A stretch of DNA of 64,000 nucleotides from Geobacter sp. AOG2. GTDB lineage: Bacteria > Desulfobacterota > Desulfuromonadia > Geobacterales > Pseudopelobacteraceae. The position numbers and the translations under genes were made by a program. This document shows, one piece after another, positions 7,860 to 16,713 of the stretch. The notes beneath the pieces were generated by a model. That model made no database searches, had not been told where the DNA came from, and worked only from the letters and a program-made list of their open reading frames with translations. Where the stretch lies: assembly GCF_019972295.1 (NCBI RefSeq), contig NZ_BLJA01000001.1:1946117-2010116 (forward strand). The letters run 5' to 3'. Positions within the stretch are counted from its first letter, which is position 1, and each line of letters opens with the position of its first letter.

Positions 7860-8798
7860 TTATGCCATTGAAAGACCGCCGACCTTCGGGCATTCCACGG
7901 CGCATCTCTCACACCCGCCGGGACAAGGCTCGATGTGTACCAGGATATGGCTGTAGGGCAGGCATTTCTCAATGTCCGCCGTGATCTGGTGGGTAAGCGT
8001 ATGTCCGGCTTCGACGGTCATCTGCTTCGGAACAACCAGATGCATGTCGATATGGCGGATATGACCGGATTTGCGGGTGCGCAGTTTGTGATATTCGATG
8101 AAACGGTTTGTGTAGCGTTTCATCGCATCATGGATCAGTGCCTCCTCGTCGTCGGGCAACTTGACGTCGAGGATATGGAAGAAAGCTGTTTTGGTGAGAT
8201 CCCAGGCAGCCTTCATGATCATGAACGCCACAACTATGGCAACAATCGGGTCAAGCATGGCGATGCCGGTGAGCTTTATGGCTACCAGCCCACCAAGTAC
8301 GCCGACAGAGGTGTACACATCCGTTCTCAGGTGCAGGGCATCGGCTTCCAGCGCCACCGAATCGGTCCTGGACGCGACGCTCAGCAGATGTCGGGAAACC
8401 AGGTAGTTTGCCAGGGCGGACAGTGCCATGACCGTCGCACCTATTCCCAGGCTCCCGATCTCCACCGTACCCGTTTGCAGCTTGTGCACCGCCTCCCGGA
8501 TAATATAGAAAGCCGCACCGAAGATCAGGGCGGCCTCGATGGTCCCGGCAACGTTCTCGATCTTGCCGTGGCCGAAACGGTGAACATCGTCGGCAGGTTT
8601 GCCCGACTCCCTGACCGAGAACCAGGCGATAAGGGCGGCCACCAGGTCGATGGCTGAATGCACCGCTTCGGAGAGAACGCTGACCGACTGCATCATAACG
8701 CCGACTGCCAGCTTCAGTATGATCAGTATCGTATTGGAGGCTATGGACAGGGTCGCGGCTTTGTTTTTCGCAGCCAGGACTTCGGGTGATTGGATCAT
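7860..8798 (-). CDS. Cation diffusion facilitator (CDF) metal exporter with Cys-rich tail
   Basis: This 312-residue protein has the CDF layout: six membrane segments in the first about 205 residues and a cytoplasmic ferredoxin-like domain at 210-290. Metal-site residues are visible in SEAVHSAIDL (TM2) and TDVYTSVGVL (TM5). It should exchange a divalent metal (Zn, Fe, Co or similar) for protons at the inner membrane. After the family domain the C-terminus carries HIEPCPGGCERCAVECPK, a four-cysteine tail that most CDF proteins lack and that could bind metal. It follows the PGPGW gene by 33 bases on the same strand, so the two probably form an operon. Confidence 0.93.
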   Translation of the reverse strand: MIQSPEVLAAKNKAATLSIASNTILIILKLAVGVMMQSVSVLSEAVHSAIDLVAALIAWFSVRESGKPADDVHRFGHGKIENVAGTIEAALIFGAAFYIIREAVHKLQTGTVEIGSLGIGATVMALSALANYLVSRHLLSVASRTDSVALEADALHLRTDVYTSVGVLGGLVAIKLTGIAMLDPIVAIVVAFMIMKAAWDLTKTAFFHILDVKLPDDEEALIHDAMKRYTNRFIEYHKLRTRKSGHIRHIDMHLVVPKQMTVEAGHTLTHQITADIEKCLPYSHILVHIEPCPGGCERCAVECPKVGGLSMA

Positions 8799-8831
8799 TG
8801 CGGTGCTCCGGCGGTCATCATGATTTTTTCA

Positions 8832-9071
8832 TCACGGTTTTGGTTGATTACTGTTTTTCCGGTTGTTGGCGGCGCGCTCGATCTTTTCCCGCACACGGTG
8901 CAATAGCCTGCGGGCCCAGGCAAACTCGGTGGCGAGGATACCCAGCGCGGCCGGAATAACGACGATGGCCGGACCAGGCAGAACGATCATGGCAATACCG
9001 ATGATGAGGACCGTCATGCCGATAACCGCCACAACCACCCGCCTCAGTTTTTTGAGTGACCAATTATACAT
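8832..9071 (-). CDS. PGPGW-type small transmembrane protein
   Basis: This 79-residue protein has two membrane segments around the signature IVLPGPAIVVIPAALGI, matching the putative transmembrane PGPGW family. A basic amphipathic tail (RRLLHRVREKIERAANNR) follows. Function is unknown in the family. It is the first gene of a two-gene minus-strand unit with the CDF exporter. Confidence 0.82.
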   Translation of the reverse strand: MYNWSLKKLRRVVVAVIGMTVLIIGIAMIVLPGPAIVVIPAALGILATEFAWARRLLHRVREKIERAANNRKNSNQPKP

Positions 9072-9390
9072 GGTGATTCAATCCGCTGTCTGCATCATGG
9101 TGTACGGGGCGTTATTCGGCTGGTCAGTTGGTCGGGGGCAAAGAAATGTCGCCTGCTTCCCTATATGCCGGGACAGAGAGCGTGAGGCATGCAATCGGCA
9201 ACAGGAGATACAAGATAATGAATGTGAGGGAGACTGTTTTCATATCAGGTCGTGAGAACACCAGGATTGCACCACCTTACCGCATGGTCGGCTCTGTTGT
9301 CAAGATAGGGGGGCGCATCAATTGACCCCGCCGCCGCAGGGTATATACTATACAACAACGTCAAGAATCGGCGTAATTAAGGAGGATGCC
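9072..9390. other. Intergenic region between divergent units
   Basis: This 319-base stretch separates the divergent PGPGW and dienelactone hydrolase genes. Short open frames on the plus strand here have no ribosome site or family resemblance. The only element I can support is the promoter at 9322-9349. Confidence 0.5.
9322..9349 (+). promoter_or_regulatory. Sigma-70-like promoter of the dienelactone hydrolase gene
   Basis: TTGACC and TATACT are 16 bases apart, 42 bases before the ATG. The -35 matches five of six consensus bases and the -10 matches five of six. Confidence 0.6.
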
Positions 9391-10185
9391 ATGTTGAGAC
9401 TTATCATGGTTGCAGCGGCCCTCAGTTGTTGGGCGGCCTCTGCCGAGGCTGCCGTCAAGACCAAGGTCATTGAGTATAAACAAGGAGATGCCGTGCTGGA
9501 GGGGTATCTGGCATGGGACGACGCCAAGACCGGCAAGCGCCCTGGGGTGCTGGTGGTGCATGAATGGACCGGGCTTGGCCCCTATGTGAAGAAGCGGGCC
9601 GAGATGCTGGCAAAACTGGGGTATGTTGCCTTTGCGGCCGACATCTACGGCAAAGGGGTGCGCCCCGCAACGCCTGCCGATGCCGCCAGGGTGGCTGCCA
9701 TCTATAAAGATGACCGACCTTTGATGCGCGCCCGTGCCAGGGCTGGGCTGGAAGTCTTGAAAGGGCAGAAGTTTGTTGACCGGCATCGCCTTGCCGCCAT
9801 CGGGTATTGTTTTGGCGGCACTACCGTGCTGGAGTTGGCCCGCGATGGCGCCGACCTGAAAGGCGTCGTCAGCTTTCACGGCGGTCTTGCTACGCCCAAG
9901 CCGGAGGATGCGAAGAACATCAAGGCAAAAGTCCTGGCGCTACAGGGCGCCGACGACCCCTTTGTGAAAGCGGATGAGAGAGCCGCCTTCAAGCAGGAGT
10001 TGAGTGCCGCCAAGGTGGATTGGCAGTTCATAACCTACGCCAATGCGGTGCACAGTTTCACCAACCCGGATGCCGGAAACGACAACAGTAAAGGTGCCGC
10101 CTACAACGAGAAAGCAGATAAGCGTTCCTGGGAGGCGATGAAGCAGTTTTTCGCGGAAATTTTCACGCAGGCTCCGGCGCGATGA
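9391..10185 (+). CDS. Exported dienelactone hydrolase family protein
   Basis: This 264-residue alpha/beta hydrolase has a signal peptide (about residues 1-20, ending SAEA). The dienelactone hydrolase triad is visible: cysteine in IGYCFGG, aspartate in QGADDPF, histidine in NAVHSFTNP. The motif VVHEWTGLGPY lies at the usual position after the first strand. Classical members open cyclic ester rings in the cytoplasm; this one should act in the periplasm and its substrate is unknown. I start at 9391, just after AAGGAGG; the open frame extends upstream only through the promoter. Confidence 0.92.
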   Translation: MLRLIMVAAALSCWAASAEAAVKTKVIEYKQGDAVLEGYLAWDDAKTGKRPGVLVVHEWTGLGPYVKKRAEMLAKLGYVAFAADIYGKGVRPATPADAARVAAIYKDDRPLMRARARAGLEVLKGQKFVDRHRLAAIGYCFGGTTVLELARDGADLKGVVSFHGGLATPKPEDAKNIKAKVLALQGADDPFVKADERAAFKQELSAAKVDWQFITYANAVHSFTNPDAGNDNSKGAAYNEKADKRSWEAMKQFFAEIFTQAPAR

Positions 10186-10250
10186 TTTGCCATACTGCCG
10201 AATAATCAAGGAAAGAGGTGGGTATTCTTTTTAGCAGGAGGTGAGAGGTT

Positions 10251-11189
10251 ATGGAAACCATGAAAGCCGTGCGCATTCACGCATATGGCGGACCGGAGGT
10301 GCTCGTGCATGAAGATGCGCCACGTCCGCAGCCGGGAAAGGACGAAATCCTGGTCCGCGTCCACGCCGCCGCGGTCAACCCCGTGGATTGGAAGATCCGC
10401 GAGGGGTACCTCAAGGACATGCTCGACAGTCGCCTGCCATTGATCATGGGCTGGGATGTGTCCGGCACGGTGGAGGCGGTAGGTCCGGAGGTGATTCGCT
10501 TCCAAGTGGGGGACGAGGTGTTCAGCCGGCCTGATCTCGCGCGGGACGGAGCATATGCCGAATTCATCGTGATCAGGGAAACTGAGGCGGCCTTCAAACC
10601 AAAAACCATCGACCACCTGCACGCGGCTGCCATTCCCCTTGCCGGTCTGACGGCGAGCAAGTCACTTTTTTCCGCAGCTCATCTCTCTGCCGGGCAGACG
10701 ATACTCATCCACGGGGCGGCCGGAGGGGTGGGAACCTATGCCGTGCAGTTGGCGAAATGGAAGGGCGCCCATGTCATTGCCACCGCCTCCGAACGCAATC
10801 ACGATTACCTGCTTGACCTGGGTGCCGACGAGGTCATTGCGTATCAGAATGTGCGCTTTGAGGACCGGGTGCGGGATGTTGACGTGGTATTCGACACCAT
10901 AGGCGGCGAGACCCAGGCGCGCTCCTGGAAGGTAGTGAAGCCGGGAGGCGTCATGGTTTCCATTGTCAGCCCCCCTTCCCAGGAGGAAGCGGTGGCACAT
11001 GGCGTGCGCCCCGAGTTTGTATTCATTCAGCCCGATGCGGCGGAGTTGGCGGAGATCGCCAAGCTTGTGGATTCGGGAAAGATCAGGGTCATGGTGGAGT
11101 CGGTGCTGCCGCTTGCCGAAGCCCGCCGCGCTCAGGAGCTTAGCCGGAACGGCCACGCTCGGGGCAAGATCGTTCTCAAGGTTCTGTAA
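10251..11189 (+). CDS. NADP-dependent zinc-free oxidoreductase of the quinone oxidoreductase family
   Basis: This 312-residue medium-chain reductase has the GroES-like N-terminal fold (VNPVDWKIREG, WDVSGTVEAVG) and a Rossmann domain with IHGAAGGVGTYAVQLAKW. The cysteine and histidine ligands of zinc alcohol dehydrogenases are absent, so it belongs to the zinc-free quinone or enal reductase type. It probably reduces quinones or activated C=C bonds with NADPH. An AGGAGG site precedes the start. It lies 65 bases after the hydrolase gene, so cotranscription is possible, and a strong terminator follows. Confidence 0.92.
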   Translation: METMKAVRIHAYGGPEVLVHEDAPRPQPGKDEILVRVHAAAVNPVDWKIREGYLKDMLDSRLPLIMGWDVSGTVEAVGPEVIRFQVGDEVFSRPDLARDGAYAEFIVIRETEAAFKPKTIDHLHAAAIPLAGLTASKSLFSAAHLSAGQTILIHGAAGGVGTYAVQLAKWKGAHVIATASERNHDYLLDLGADEVIAYQNVRFEDRVRDVDVVFDTIGGETQARSWKVVKPGGVMVSIVSPPSQEEAVAHGVRPEFVFIQPDAAELAEIAKLVDSGKIRVMVESVLPLAEARRAQELSRNGHARGKIVLKVL

Positions 11190-11215
11190 CCCCTACTCTT
11201 AATATCATCCTATGG

Positions 11216-11257
11216 CACGGTCAAACCGCCCTCGGCAAAAAGGTCGGTTTGACCGTG
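11216..11257 (+). terminator. Terminator hairpin after the oxidoreductase gene
   Basis: CACGGTCAAACCG and CGGTTTGACCGTG form a perfect 13-bp stem with a 16-base loop. It is followed by TTA rather than a long T run. Confidence 0.7.
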
Positions 11258-11376
11258 TTACCGCCCGCCTCGATGTCATAACACCCCATTTACCTATACA
11301 TTGACATTATCGTAAAAATTAATGATATTTATGGAACATAGAAAGACATACCTCGAAAACGGTACGGGTGGGGGCT

Positions 11377-12237
11377 ATGGGCAACGTCGCTGGCAGGCTG
11401 ATAACCGGTTTCTTCAGGATGATACTCGTGGTGGCCTGTGCCGTGACAGCTGTTGCAAGTCAGTCCCACGCCATGGAAATCATCCGAATGAATGGCTCGG
11501 GGGGGCCGCTCGGCATGGCCAGATTACTGGCGGATGCCTACACCGAACAACATCGCGAGGTCCATGTCGAAACAGGAAAAGCCCTGGGTAGTGCCGGCGC
11601 CGTTCAGGCCCTTCTCGCCGGTGTGCTTGATGTCGTTGTGAGCAGCAAGCCTCTTACCCCTGAACAAGGCGCAAAAGGTCTTCAGTTCCACAGGTTCGGC
11701 AAAACACCACTTCTGGCGGTGACCGAAAAGTCAGTCCCCAAAAAGAATATCACCACCAGGGAACTGGAAGATATCTATGCCGGCAGGTTGCGACAATGGC
11801 CTAACGGAGAGCGGATCAGAGTGGTGCTGCGCCCTTGGGAGGATGTTGACAGCCGGATTCTGCGGGGGCTGTCTCCCGGCGTAAACGAAGCCCTCAACAA
11901 AAGCCGGTCGCTGGCAGGGGTTATGTATGCCGCGACCGATCCGGAGTCGGATGAAACCGTCTCAAGGACGCCAGGCGCAATCGGGACCTCGGCACTGGTT
12001 TCGATCATTTCCGGCAAACAGCCGCTTAACATCCTGAAGCTTAATGGAGTCAAGGGCTCCCTGCAATCGCTCTCACGCGGGAACTATCCGCTCGTCAAAC
12101 AGATCAATTTCATTACTGCCGCCCATCCGTCGCCTGCTGTCCAAAAATTTCTGGCTTTTGTCTATTCTCGGCAGGGACGCGTCATTGCCGGAAAAACCGG
12201 AGTACTGGTTGTTGCCGGCCCAAAAGACGGGCCGTGA
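11377..12237 (+). CDS. PstS-like periplasmic substrate-binding protein
   Basis: This protein of about 286 residues has an N-terminal signal peptide ending SQSHA, followed directly by MEIIRMNGSGGPLGMARLLA, the usual start of phosphate-type binding proteins. The second lobe contains TPGAIGTSALVSIISG. No phosphate ABC transporter genes are adjacent; instead the stop overlaps the GTG start of a hybrid histidine kinase. That arrangement suggests it serves as a ligand-binding partner of the kinase rather than of a transporter, which is inference. ATG 11377 is chosen over an in-frame GTG at 11368; a GGTGGGG stretch precedes it. Ligand unknown: phosphate, another oxyanion or something else. Confidence 0.85.
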   Translation: MGNVAGRLITGFFRMILVVACAVTAVASQSHAMEIIRMNGSGGPLGMARLLADAYTEQHREVHVETGKALGSAGAVQALLAGVLDVVVSSKPLTPEQGAKGLQFHRFGKTPLLAVTEKSVPKKNITTRELEDIYAGRLRQWPNGERIRVVLRPWEDVDSRILRGLSPGVNEALNKSRSLAGVMYAATDPESDETVSRTPGAIGTSALVSIISGKQPLNILKLNGVKGSLQSLSRGNYPLVKQINFITAAHPSPAVQKFLAFVYSRQGRVIAGKTGVLVVAGPKDGP

Positions 12238-14354
12238 GACAGAAAACCCGTACTATACGCCGTACCACTGCCCTGTTCGCCGGGACCATGGCCGTCATCA
12301 TTGCGTTCCTGATACCGGCGGGCTATTTCGCCATTTCCTATGAATATCTGCGTGGCAGCATGGAGACGCAGGCCGACATGAATGCCCGCGCGGCCACAGA
12401 TATGGTGATGGCGAATCCCGGCATGTGGATGTTCGAACAAACCAGGCTTGCCGAGTTGCTTCAACGGCGCACCGCTGCCGGGGTAATCGAGATACGGCGT
12501 ATCATTGATCCGAAGGGCAAGGTCATTGCGGAAAACGCGGACACCTTGTCTTCGCCGGTTATCTCGCTGCGAAGGAATATCTTCGACGCAGGCGCGGTTG
12601 TGGCACAGTTCGAGATTACTCGTTCATTGAGTCATCTACTGGCAAAGACGGCTCTGGTAAGTGTCGCTTCGACGTTTTTGGGTGCACTCATCTTTCTTGC
12701 TTTCCGCATACTCCCTTACCGGGCGCTCGTGCAAACGCAAAGTTTTCTTGACGTGAGAGAGCAACAGTTGGCTGAGACCAATGAACACCTCCGTTACGAA
12801 TTTGATGAGCGCATTCACGCTGAAAATCTGCTCTTCAAGATGTCGGCAATCATCCAACAAAGCCCATCTTCGGTCGTTATCATGGATACGGACGGTATTA
12901 TCGAGTTTGCCAACCCCAAGTTCATTGAGATGATGGACTGTTCCGAGGATGACGTAATTGGCAAGAAATTGTATGAATTAAAGACAAACGCCGGACCGGG
13001 CAATAATTTTCAGAATATTTGGGAAACAGTGGTATCCGGTAACGTCTGGCAGGGTGAATTATTCAGCACGCATTGCAACAAAGGCTTTGTTTGGGAATAT
13101 GCCACCATCTTTCCCATCAGCGTTCAGAGCCGGGCTACCACCAATTACATCGCTATTTTTGAGGATATAAACGACAGAAAATCGCTTGAAGAACAGTTGC
13201 GCCATTCCCAGAAAATGGATGCGATGGGACAGATTGCCGGCGGCGTTGCCCACGATTTCAGCAACCTGCTGACGGTAATCATTGGCTATGCAACCATGCT
13301 CAAGGACAACCTGCAGGACCGGGATGCGGCCCTGTACAGACTGGACAGCATCCTTTCCGCGGCAAACCGGGGTGTACAACTGACGGGCTCCCTGCTCGCA
13401 TTCGGTAGAAAACAGATTTTAAACCCGCGGCTGGTCGACCTGGCCGGCATCATCAAAAATATGGAAGAATTTTTGCGCCAGATAATCGGCGAAGATATCA
13501 TGCTCGAAACGGAATATGGTGCCGGGAAATATTATGTCCGCGCGGACAGCAGTAACGTCGAGCAAGTGATCATGAATCTGGTGTCCAACGCCCGCGATGC
13601 CATGCCCAATGGCGGTCGCATTACTATCAAGTTGTCGAAAGAGGAACTGGATGGCAACTTCGTCGCAACCCATGGTTACGGCCTGCCAGGAACCCACGCT
13701 CTTTTCTCCGTTACCGACACCGGTCCTGGAATCGAGAAGCAAATTCTGACCAAGATATTCGAGCCGTTTTTTACCTCCAAGGAAATCGGCAAGGGGACTG
13801 GCCTGGGGCTGTCGATCGTGCATGGCATTATCAAACAACACAACGGATTTATCACCGTGCAGAGCAAGGAAGGTGAGGGAACTGTCTTCTCTGTATTTTT
13901 GCCGATTGCACAGGATATGTGCCTCGCGGAAGATGAAGAGCAGGGCGTTTGTACCCTTCCTGCGGACAATCCGCCGGGTTCCGAGGCTGTCCTGGTGGCT
14001 GAAGACGACGCCTTGGTAAGGGCTCTGGTCTCAAGCATACTGACCGAGAGTGGTTATGCCGTCATTTCGGCCAATGATGGCGAGGATGCCGTAGCCAAGT
14101 TTGGAATGCATTCCGAAAGGATCGGCTTGCTGCTCATGGATGTGGTTATGCCGAAGATGGGCGGTTGGAACGCGTACCAAAAAATCAAGGAAAAACAACC
14201 GGATATCAAGATTATTTTTATCAGTGGCTACTCGGATAACGATATCCTTCGGAGCGGATTACCGGAGGATGGGGTACATTTTTTGCAAAAGCCGTTGACA
14301 CGGAATGTGTTGCTGTCCAGAGTCCGCGAAGTTCTTGATGGGGAAAACGGATAG
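12234..14354 (+). CDS. Hybrid sensor histidine kinase (PAS-HisKA-HATPase-REC)
   Basis: This 706-residue membrane kinase starts with GTG overlapping the previous stop by four bases. It has TM1 (about 13-35), a periplasmic domain of about 95 residues, TM2 (about 136-157), a PAS domain (about 200-310), the phospho-acceptor His340 in [12 protein letters not shown], an ATPase domain ([18 protein letters not shown]) and a C-terminal receiver with the phospho-aspartate in [12 protein letters not shown]. The signal is probably read with the coupled PstS-like protein. No separate response regulator with an output domain is adjacent, so the pathway output is unknown. Confidence 0.95.
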   Translation: MRQKTRTIRRTTALFAGTMAVIIAFLIPAGYFAISYEYLRGSMETQADMNARAATDMVMANPGMWMFEQTRLAELLQRRTAAGVIEIRRIIDPKGKVIAENADTLSSPVISLRRNIFDAGAVVAQFEITRSLSHLLAKTALVSVASTFLGALIFLAFRILPYRALVQTQSFLDVREQQLAETNEHLRYEFDERIHAENLLFKMSAIIQQSPSSVVIMDTDGIIEFANPKFIEMMDCSEDDVIGKKLYELKTNAGPGNNFQNIWETVVSGNVWQGELFSTHCNKGFVWEYATIFPISVQSRATTNYIAIFEDINDRKSLEEQLRHSQKMDAMGQIAGGVAHDFSNLLTVIIGYATMLKDNLQDRDAALYRLDSILSAANRGVQLTGSLLAFGRKQILNPRLVDLAGIIKNMEEFLRQIIGEDIMLETEYGAGKYYVRADSSNVEQVIMNLVSNARDAMPNGGRITIKLSKEELDGNFVATHGYGLPGTHALFSVTDTGPGIEKQILTKIFEPFFTSKEIGKGTGLGLSIVHGIIKQHNGFITVQSKEGEGTVFSVFLPIAQDMCLAEDEEQGVCTLPADNPPGSEAVLVAEDDALVRALVSSILTESGYAVISANDGEDAVAKFGMHSERIGLLLMDVVMPKMGGWNAYQKIKEKQPDIKIIFISGYSDNDILRSGLPEDGVHFLQKPLTRNVLLSRVREVLDGENG

Positions 14355-14371
14355 TTCCAAAGGGGGAAAGC

Positions 14372-14752
14372 ATGTGGGGATTTGCCAGGAAGTGCGTATT
14401 TTGTTCCGACGCAATACATCACCGCGTGCTGATGGAGCTGGGAACCGTCTTTGCCGTTGAGGATCTTTATCCGGTGACTCAAGGTCACTTGCTCGTCGTG
14501 CCCTATCGCCACACCCTGGACTATTTCAGCATGACCGACGAAGAACGCTCCGACGCGCAACGGTTGCTGATTGCGCTCAGGGAGCAGATCATGCGCTACG
14601 ATTCTACGGTGCAAGGTTTCAACATAGGCATAAACTGTGGCCCTGTCGCCGGTCAATCCATACTGCACGCCCATATCCACCTGATCCCGCGTCGCGAAGG
14701 AATCGAACTTGGCAACAAGCATTTTGATTATCTCGAGACGAGGCGAACATGA
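14372..14752 (+). CDS. HIT family nucleotide-binding protein
   Basis: This 126-residue protein shows the histidine triad HAHIHLIPRR near the C-terminus and an N-terminal CVFC that, with other residues, could hold zinc as in some HIT hydrolases. Family members hydrolyse or transfer nucleotides from phosphoanhydrides such as dinucleoside polyphosphates or adenosine phosphoramidates. GGGGGAAAG precedes the ATG. It begins 17 bases after the kinase stop and is probably cotranscribed with it, although a functional tie is not evident. Confidence 0.92.
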   Translation: MWGFARKCVFCSDAIHHRVLMELGTVFAVEDLYPVTQGHLLVVPYRHTLDYFSMTDEERSDAQRLLIALREQIMRYDSTVQGFNIGINCGPVAGQSILHAHIHLIPRREGIELGNKHFDYLETRRT

Positions 14753-14918
14753 CTTAGGTAACAACCGTATCCGATATCTGTCCCATACATACATTTATTC
14801 ATATTTAGCATATACTTACATAAAGGTAAATTTATTTTAATGCACTGGAATTGTTATTGAATATTGTTTGATTTGTGTGTAAACATTACCAAAATCACAA
14901 CTATAGAGAGATAACGCT

Positions 14919-16097
14919 ATGCAAGCACTTCAGGAGTACTATTACCGCCTCTCCATCAAGATGCGAATTGCACTGCTCTGTTTCTGCTACAGCATCTGTA
15001 TGATCGCATTGACCATTTTGGCCCGTACCGATTCAGGGGCGGTTCGATGGGGTTCGTTGGGGCTTTTCATAATCCTGGGCGCTTTTTTCGGCATGCTGAA
15101 CATCATGGGGATCGGAAGTTCGATCAACCGGGTGATCGCGCACCTTCAGACCATGGCCAACGGCGACCTGTCCCAGAATATCGTCGCCAAGCGTAACAAT
15201 GAAATCAGCCTTATAATCAAAACAATAGCCGAGTTACAGCAAAACATGCGTTCGATGATCTCTGCCATCCAGTCAACATCTGAAGGTCTGACCAAGGCCG
15301 CCGGCGATCTGCGCCAGACCTCCGAAGGCATGGCGGCCGGCGCCGAACAGGCGGTGGAACAGTCGGCTTCAGTCGTGCACGCCGTCGAAGATCTCACGTC
15401 GGTCAGCTCCGATATTGCCCGGAATTGCCAGCTAATGTCCAGTAAGGCGACGGAGACGAAGGAATCCACGATGGATGGCGAACGGACCATTGACGCCATG
15501 TCCCGGATGATGGTTGAGATCGGCACGCTGGTCAGCGATACGACCCTGGCGGTCGAGTCGCTGGGTAATAATTCCCATCAGATCGGCGAGATCGTGGGAA
15601 CCATCGAGGATATTGCAGATCAGACCAACCTGCTGGCGTTGAACGCAGCCATTGAAGCGGCTCGTGCCGGTGAGCAGGGGCGCGGGTTCGCCGTCGTGGC
15701 GGACGAGGTAAGAAGCCTTGCGGTGCGCACAACAACAGCGACACAGCAAATCCATAAGATCATAGCAGTTCTGCAGAGCGACGTGAAAAACGTCGTCGAG
15801 TCCATGGGACAGAGTTCGCGGAGCGTCAAAAACGGTGAGCAGGGAGTCCAGCTCTCCAGTCAGGCAATAACGGACATCAAGTCTCACATTGAAATTTTGA
15901 CCGACAGTGTTGCCCAGATTGCAACCGCAATCGAGGAACAGTCAGCCACCACTGCCGGCGTCAGAAATAATATACGTGCGATCAGCGATGTCATCGACAA
16001 CGTTTCCCGTGGCACCAGGGAAACGGATCAGGCAGCCTCCGGCCTAACGGATTCGGCTGTCGATCTGCGGGCAATGGCGAGCAAATTCCGCGTGTAA
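14919..16097 (+). CDS. Methyl-accepting chemotaxis protein without a periplasmic sensor domain
   Basis: This 392-residue receptor has two membrane segments (about residues 18-36 and 44-66) joined by only about ten residues, so there is no extracellular ligand domain. A HAMP-like segment follows (VIAHLQTMANGDLSQNI), then the signalling coiled coil with the conserved hairpin tip DQTNLLALNAAIEAARAGE. It should pass signals to CheA/CheW and may read membrane or cytoplasmic state, or a partner protein. The 165 bases upstream are AT-rich and hold the promoter. There are no che genes in the window. Confidence 0.95.
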   Translation: MQALQEYYYRLSIKMRIALLCFCYSICMIALTILARTDSGAVRWGSLGLFIILGAFFGMLNIMGIGSSINRVIAHLQTMANGDLSQNIVAKRNNEISLIIKTIAELQQNMRSMISAIQSTSEGLTKAAGDLRQTSEGMAAGAEQAVEQSASVVHAVEDLTSVSSDIARNCQLMSSKATETKESTMDGERTIDAMSRMMVEIGTLVSDTTLAVESLGNNSHQIGEIVGTIEDIADQTNLLALNAAIEAARAGEQGRGFAVVADEVRSLAVRTTTATQQIHKIIAVLQSDVKNVVESMGQSSRSVKNGEQGVQLSSQAITDIKSHIEILTDSVAQIATAIEEQSATTAGVRNNIRAISDVIDNVSRGTRETDQAASGLTDSAVDLRAMASKFRV

Positions 16098-16498
16098 CAG
16101 GTCTTTAAAGCCACCACGGGCTGATCCACCAGGGTGTGGTCTCCTCGTTTCCTCTGTCCCCGTACCTTTCTTGCCTCCCTTCATTCGGATTCATACAGCT
16201 TTTCACTCCCTGTGAGCGTTGCCGGCCGGCAGCGTTCATAAACCCTAAGCCATAACTCGCTTGTCTCACTGAGCATTCTCCTGTTCACGACGTTTTAGCG
16301 GTCGCCTTCTCAGCGCTGTGGTCGGGGAGAGGGCTATCAATCTACAAGTGGGTTTCCTTGTTCACCTGGATTTTATCTTTCGTCAAGCAAATCGGTAACC
16401 AGAATATGAGGATCTGTGTTTGCTTTTACCAATCAATAGTTTATGTTTAAAATAAAATAAAATGGTGTTATTATAATTTCAGGATATTTAAAAAACAC
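16098..16498. other. Intergenic region without a recognisable gene
   Basis: About 400 bases follow the chemoreceptor gene. The first 220 are pyrimidine-rich on the plus strand and the last 100 are AT-rich, probably carrying the promoter of the 28-residue gene. I see no supported frame or RNA family. Confidence 0.5.
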
Positions 16499-16513
16499 AA
16501 GGAGGTGTTACGT

Positions 16514-16600
16514 ATGCTGATATTTCTGATGTGTCTAGCGGGTTTAATGGTTGCGGTATTGGGGGTGCAGATTTATCGGTATTACGCCACGCACCACTGA
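16514..16600 (+). CDS. Tiny single-pass membrane peptide, 28 residues
   Basis: The frame MLIFLMCLAGLMVAVLGV ends QIYRYYATHH. It is one hydrophobic helix with a short polar and aromatic C-terminus. The start is preceded by AAGGAGGTG, a near-perfect ribosome site, with 7 bases of spacing. The gene has its own AT-rich upstream region and a long terminator hairpin downstream, so it looks like an independent transcript. It resembles small subunits or regulators of membrane complexes in size only. I do not recognise a family. Confidence 0.6.
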   Translation: MLIFLMCLAGLMVAVLGVQIYRYYATHH

Positions 16601-16641
16601 AATAGGAGTCAATGATAACGGAGTTATAAAAAATTGCTTTT

Positions 16642-16694
16642 ACTTTTACGAGAAAAGCCCACCGGAAAATTCGGAGGGCTTTTCTCGTAAAAGT
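16642..16694. terminator. Long perfect bidirectional hairpin
   Basis: A perfect 19-bp stem encloses a 15-base loop that can itself pair CCG/CGG. The stem contains GGGCTTTTCTCG on the plus strand and AAAAGCCC on the other arm, so either strand could terminate. It lies between the tiny membrane gene and the convergent pepF stop. Confidence 0.8.
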
Positions 16695-16713
16695 GGGCAC
16701 ATGTGCCGATGAG

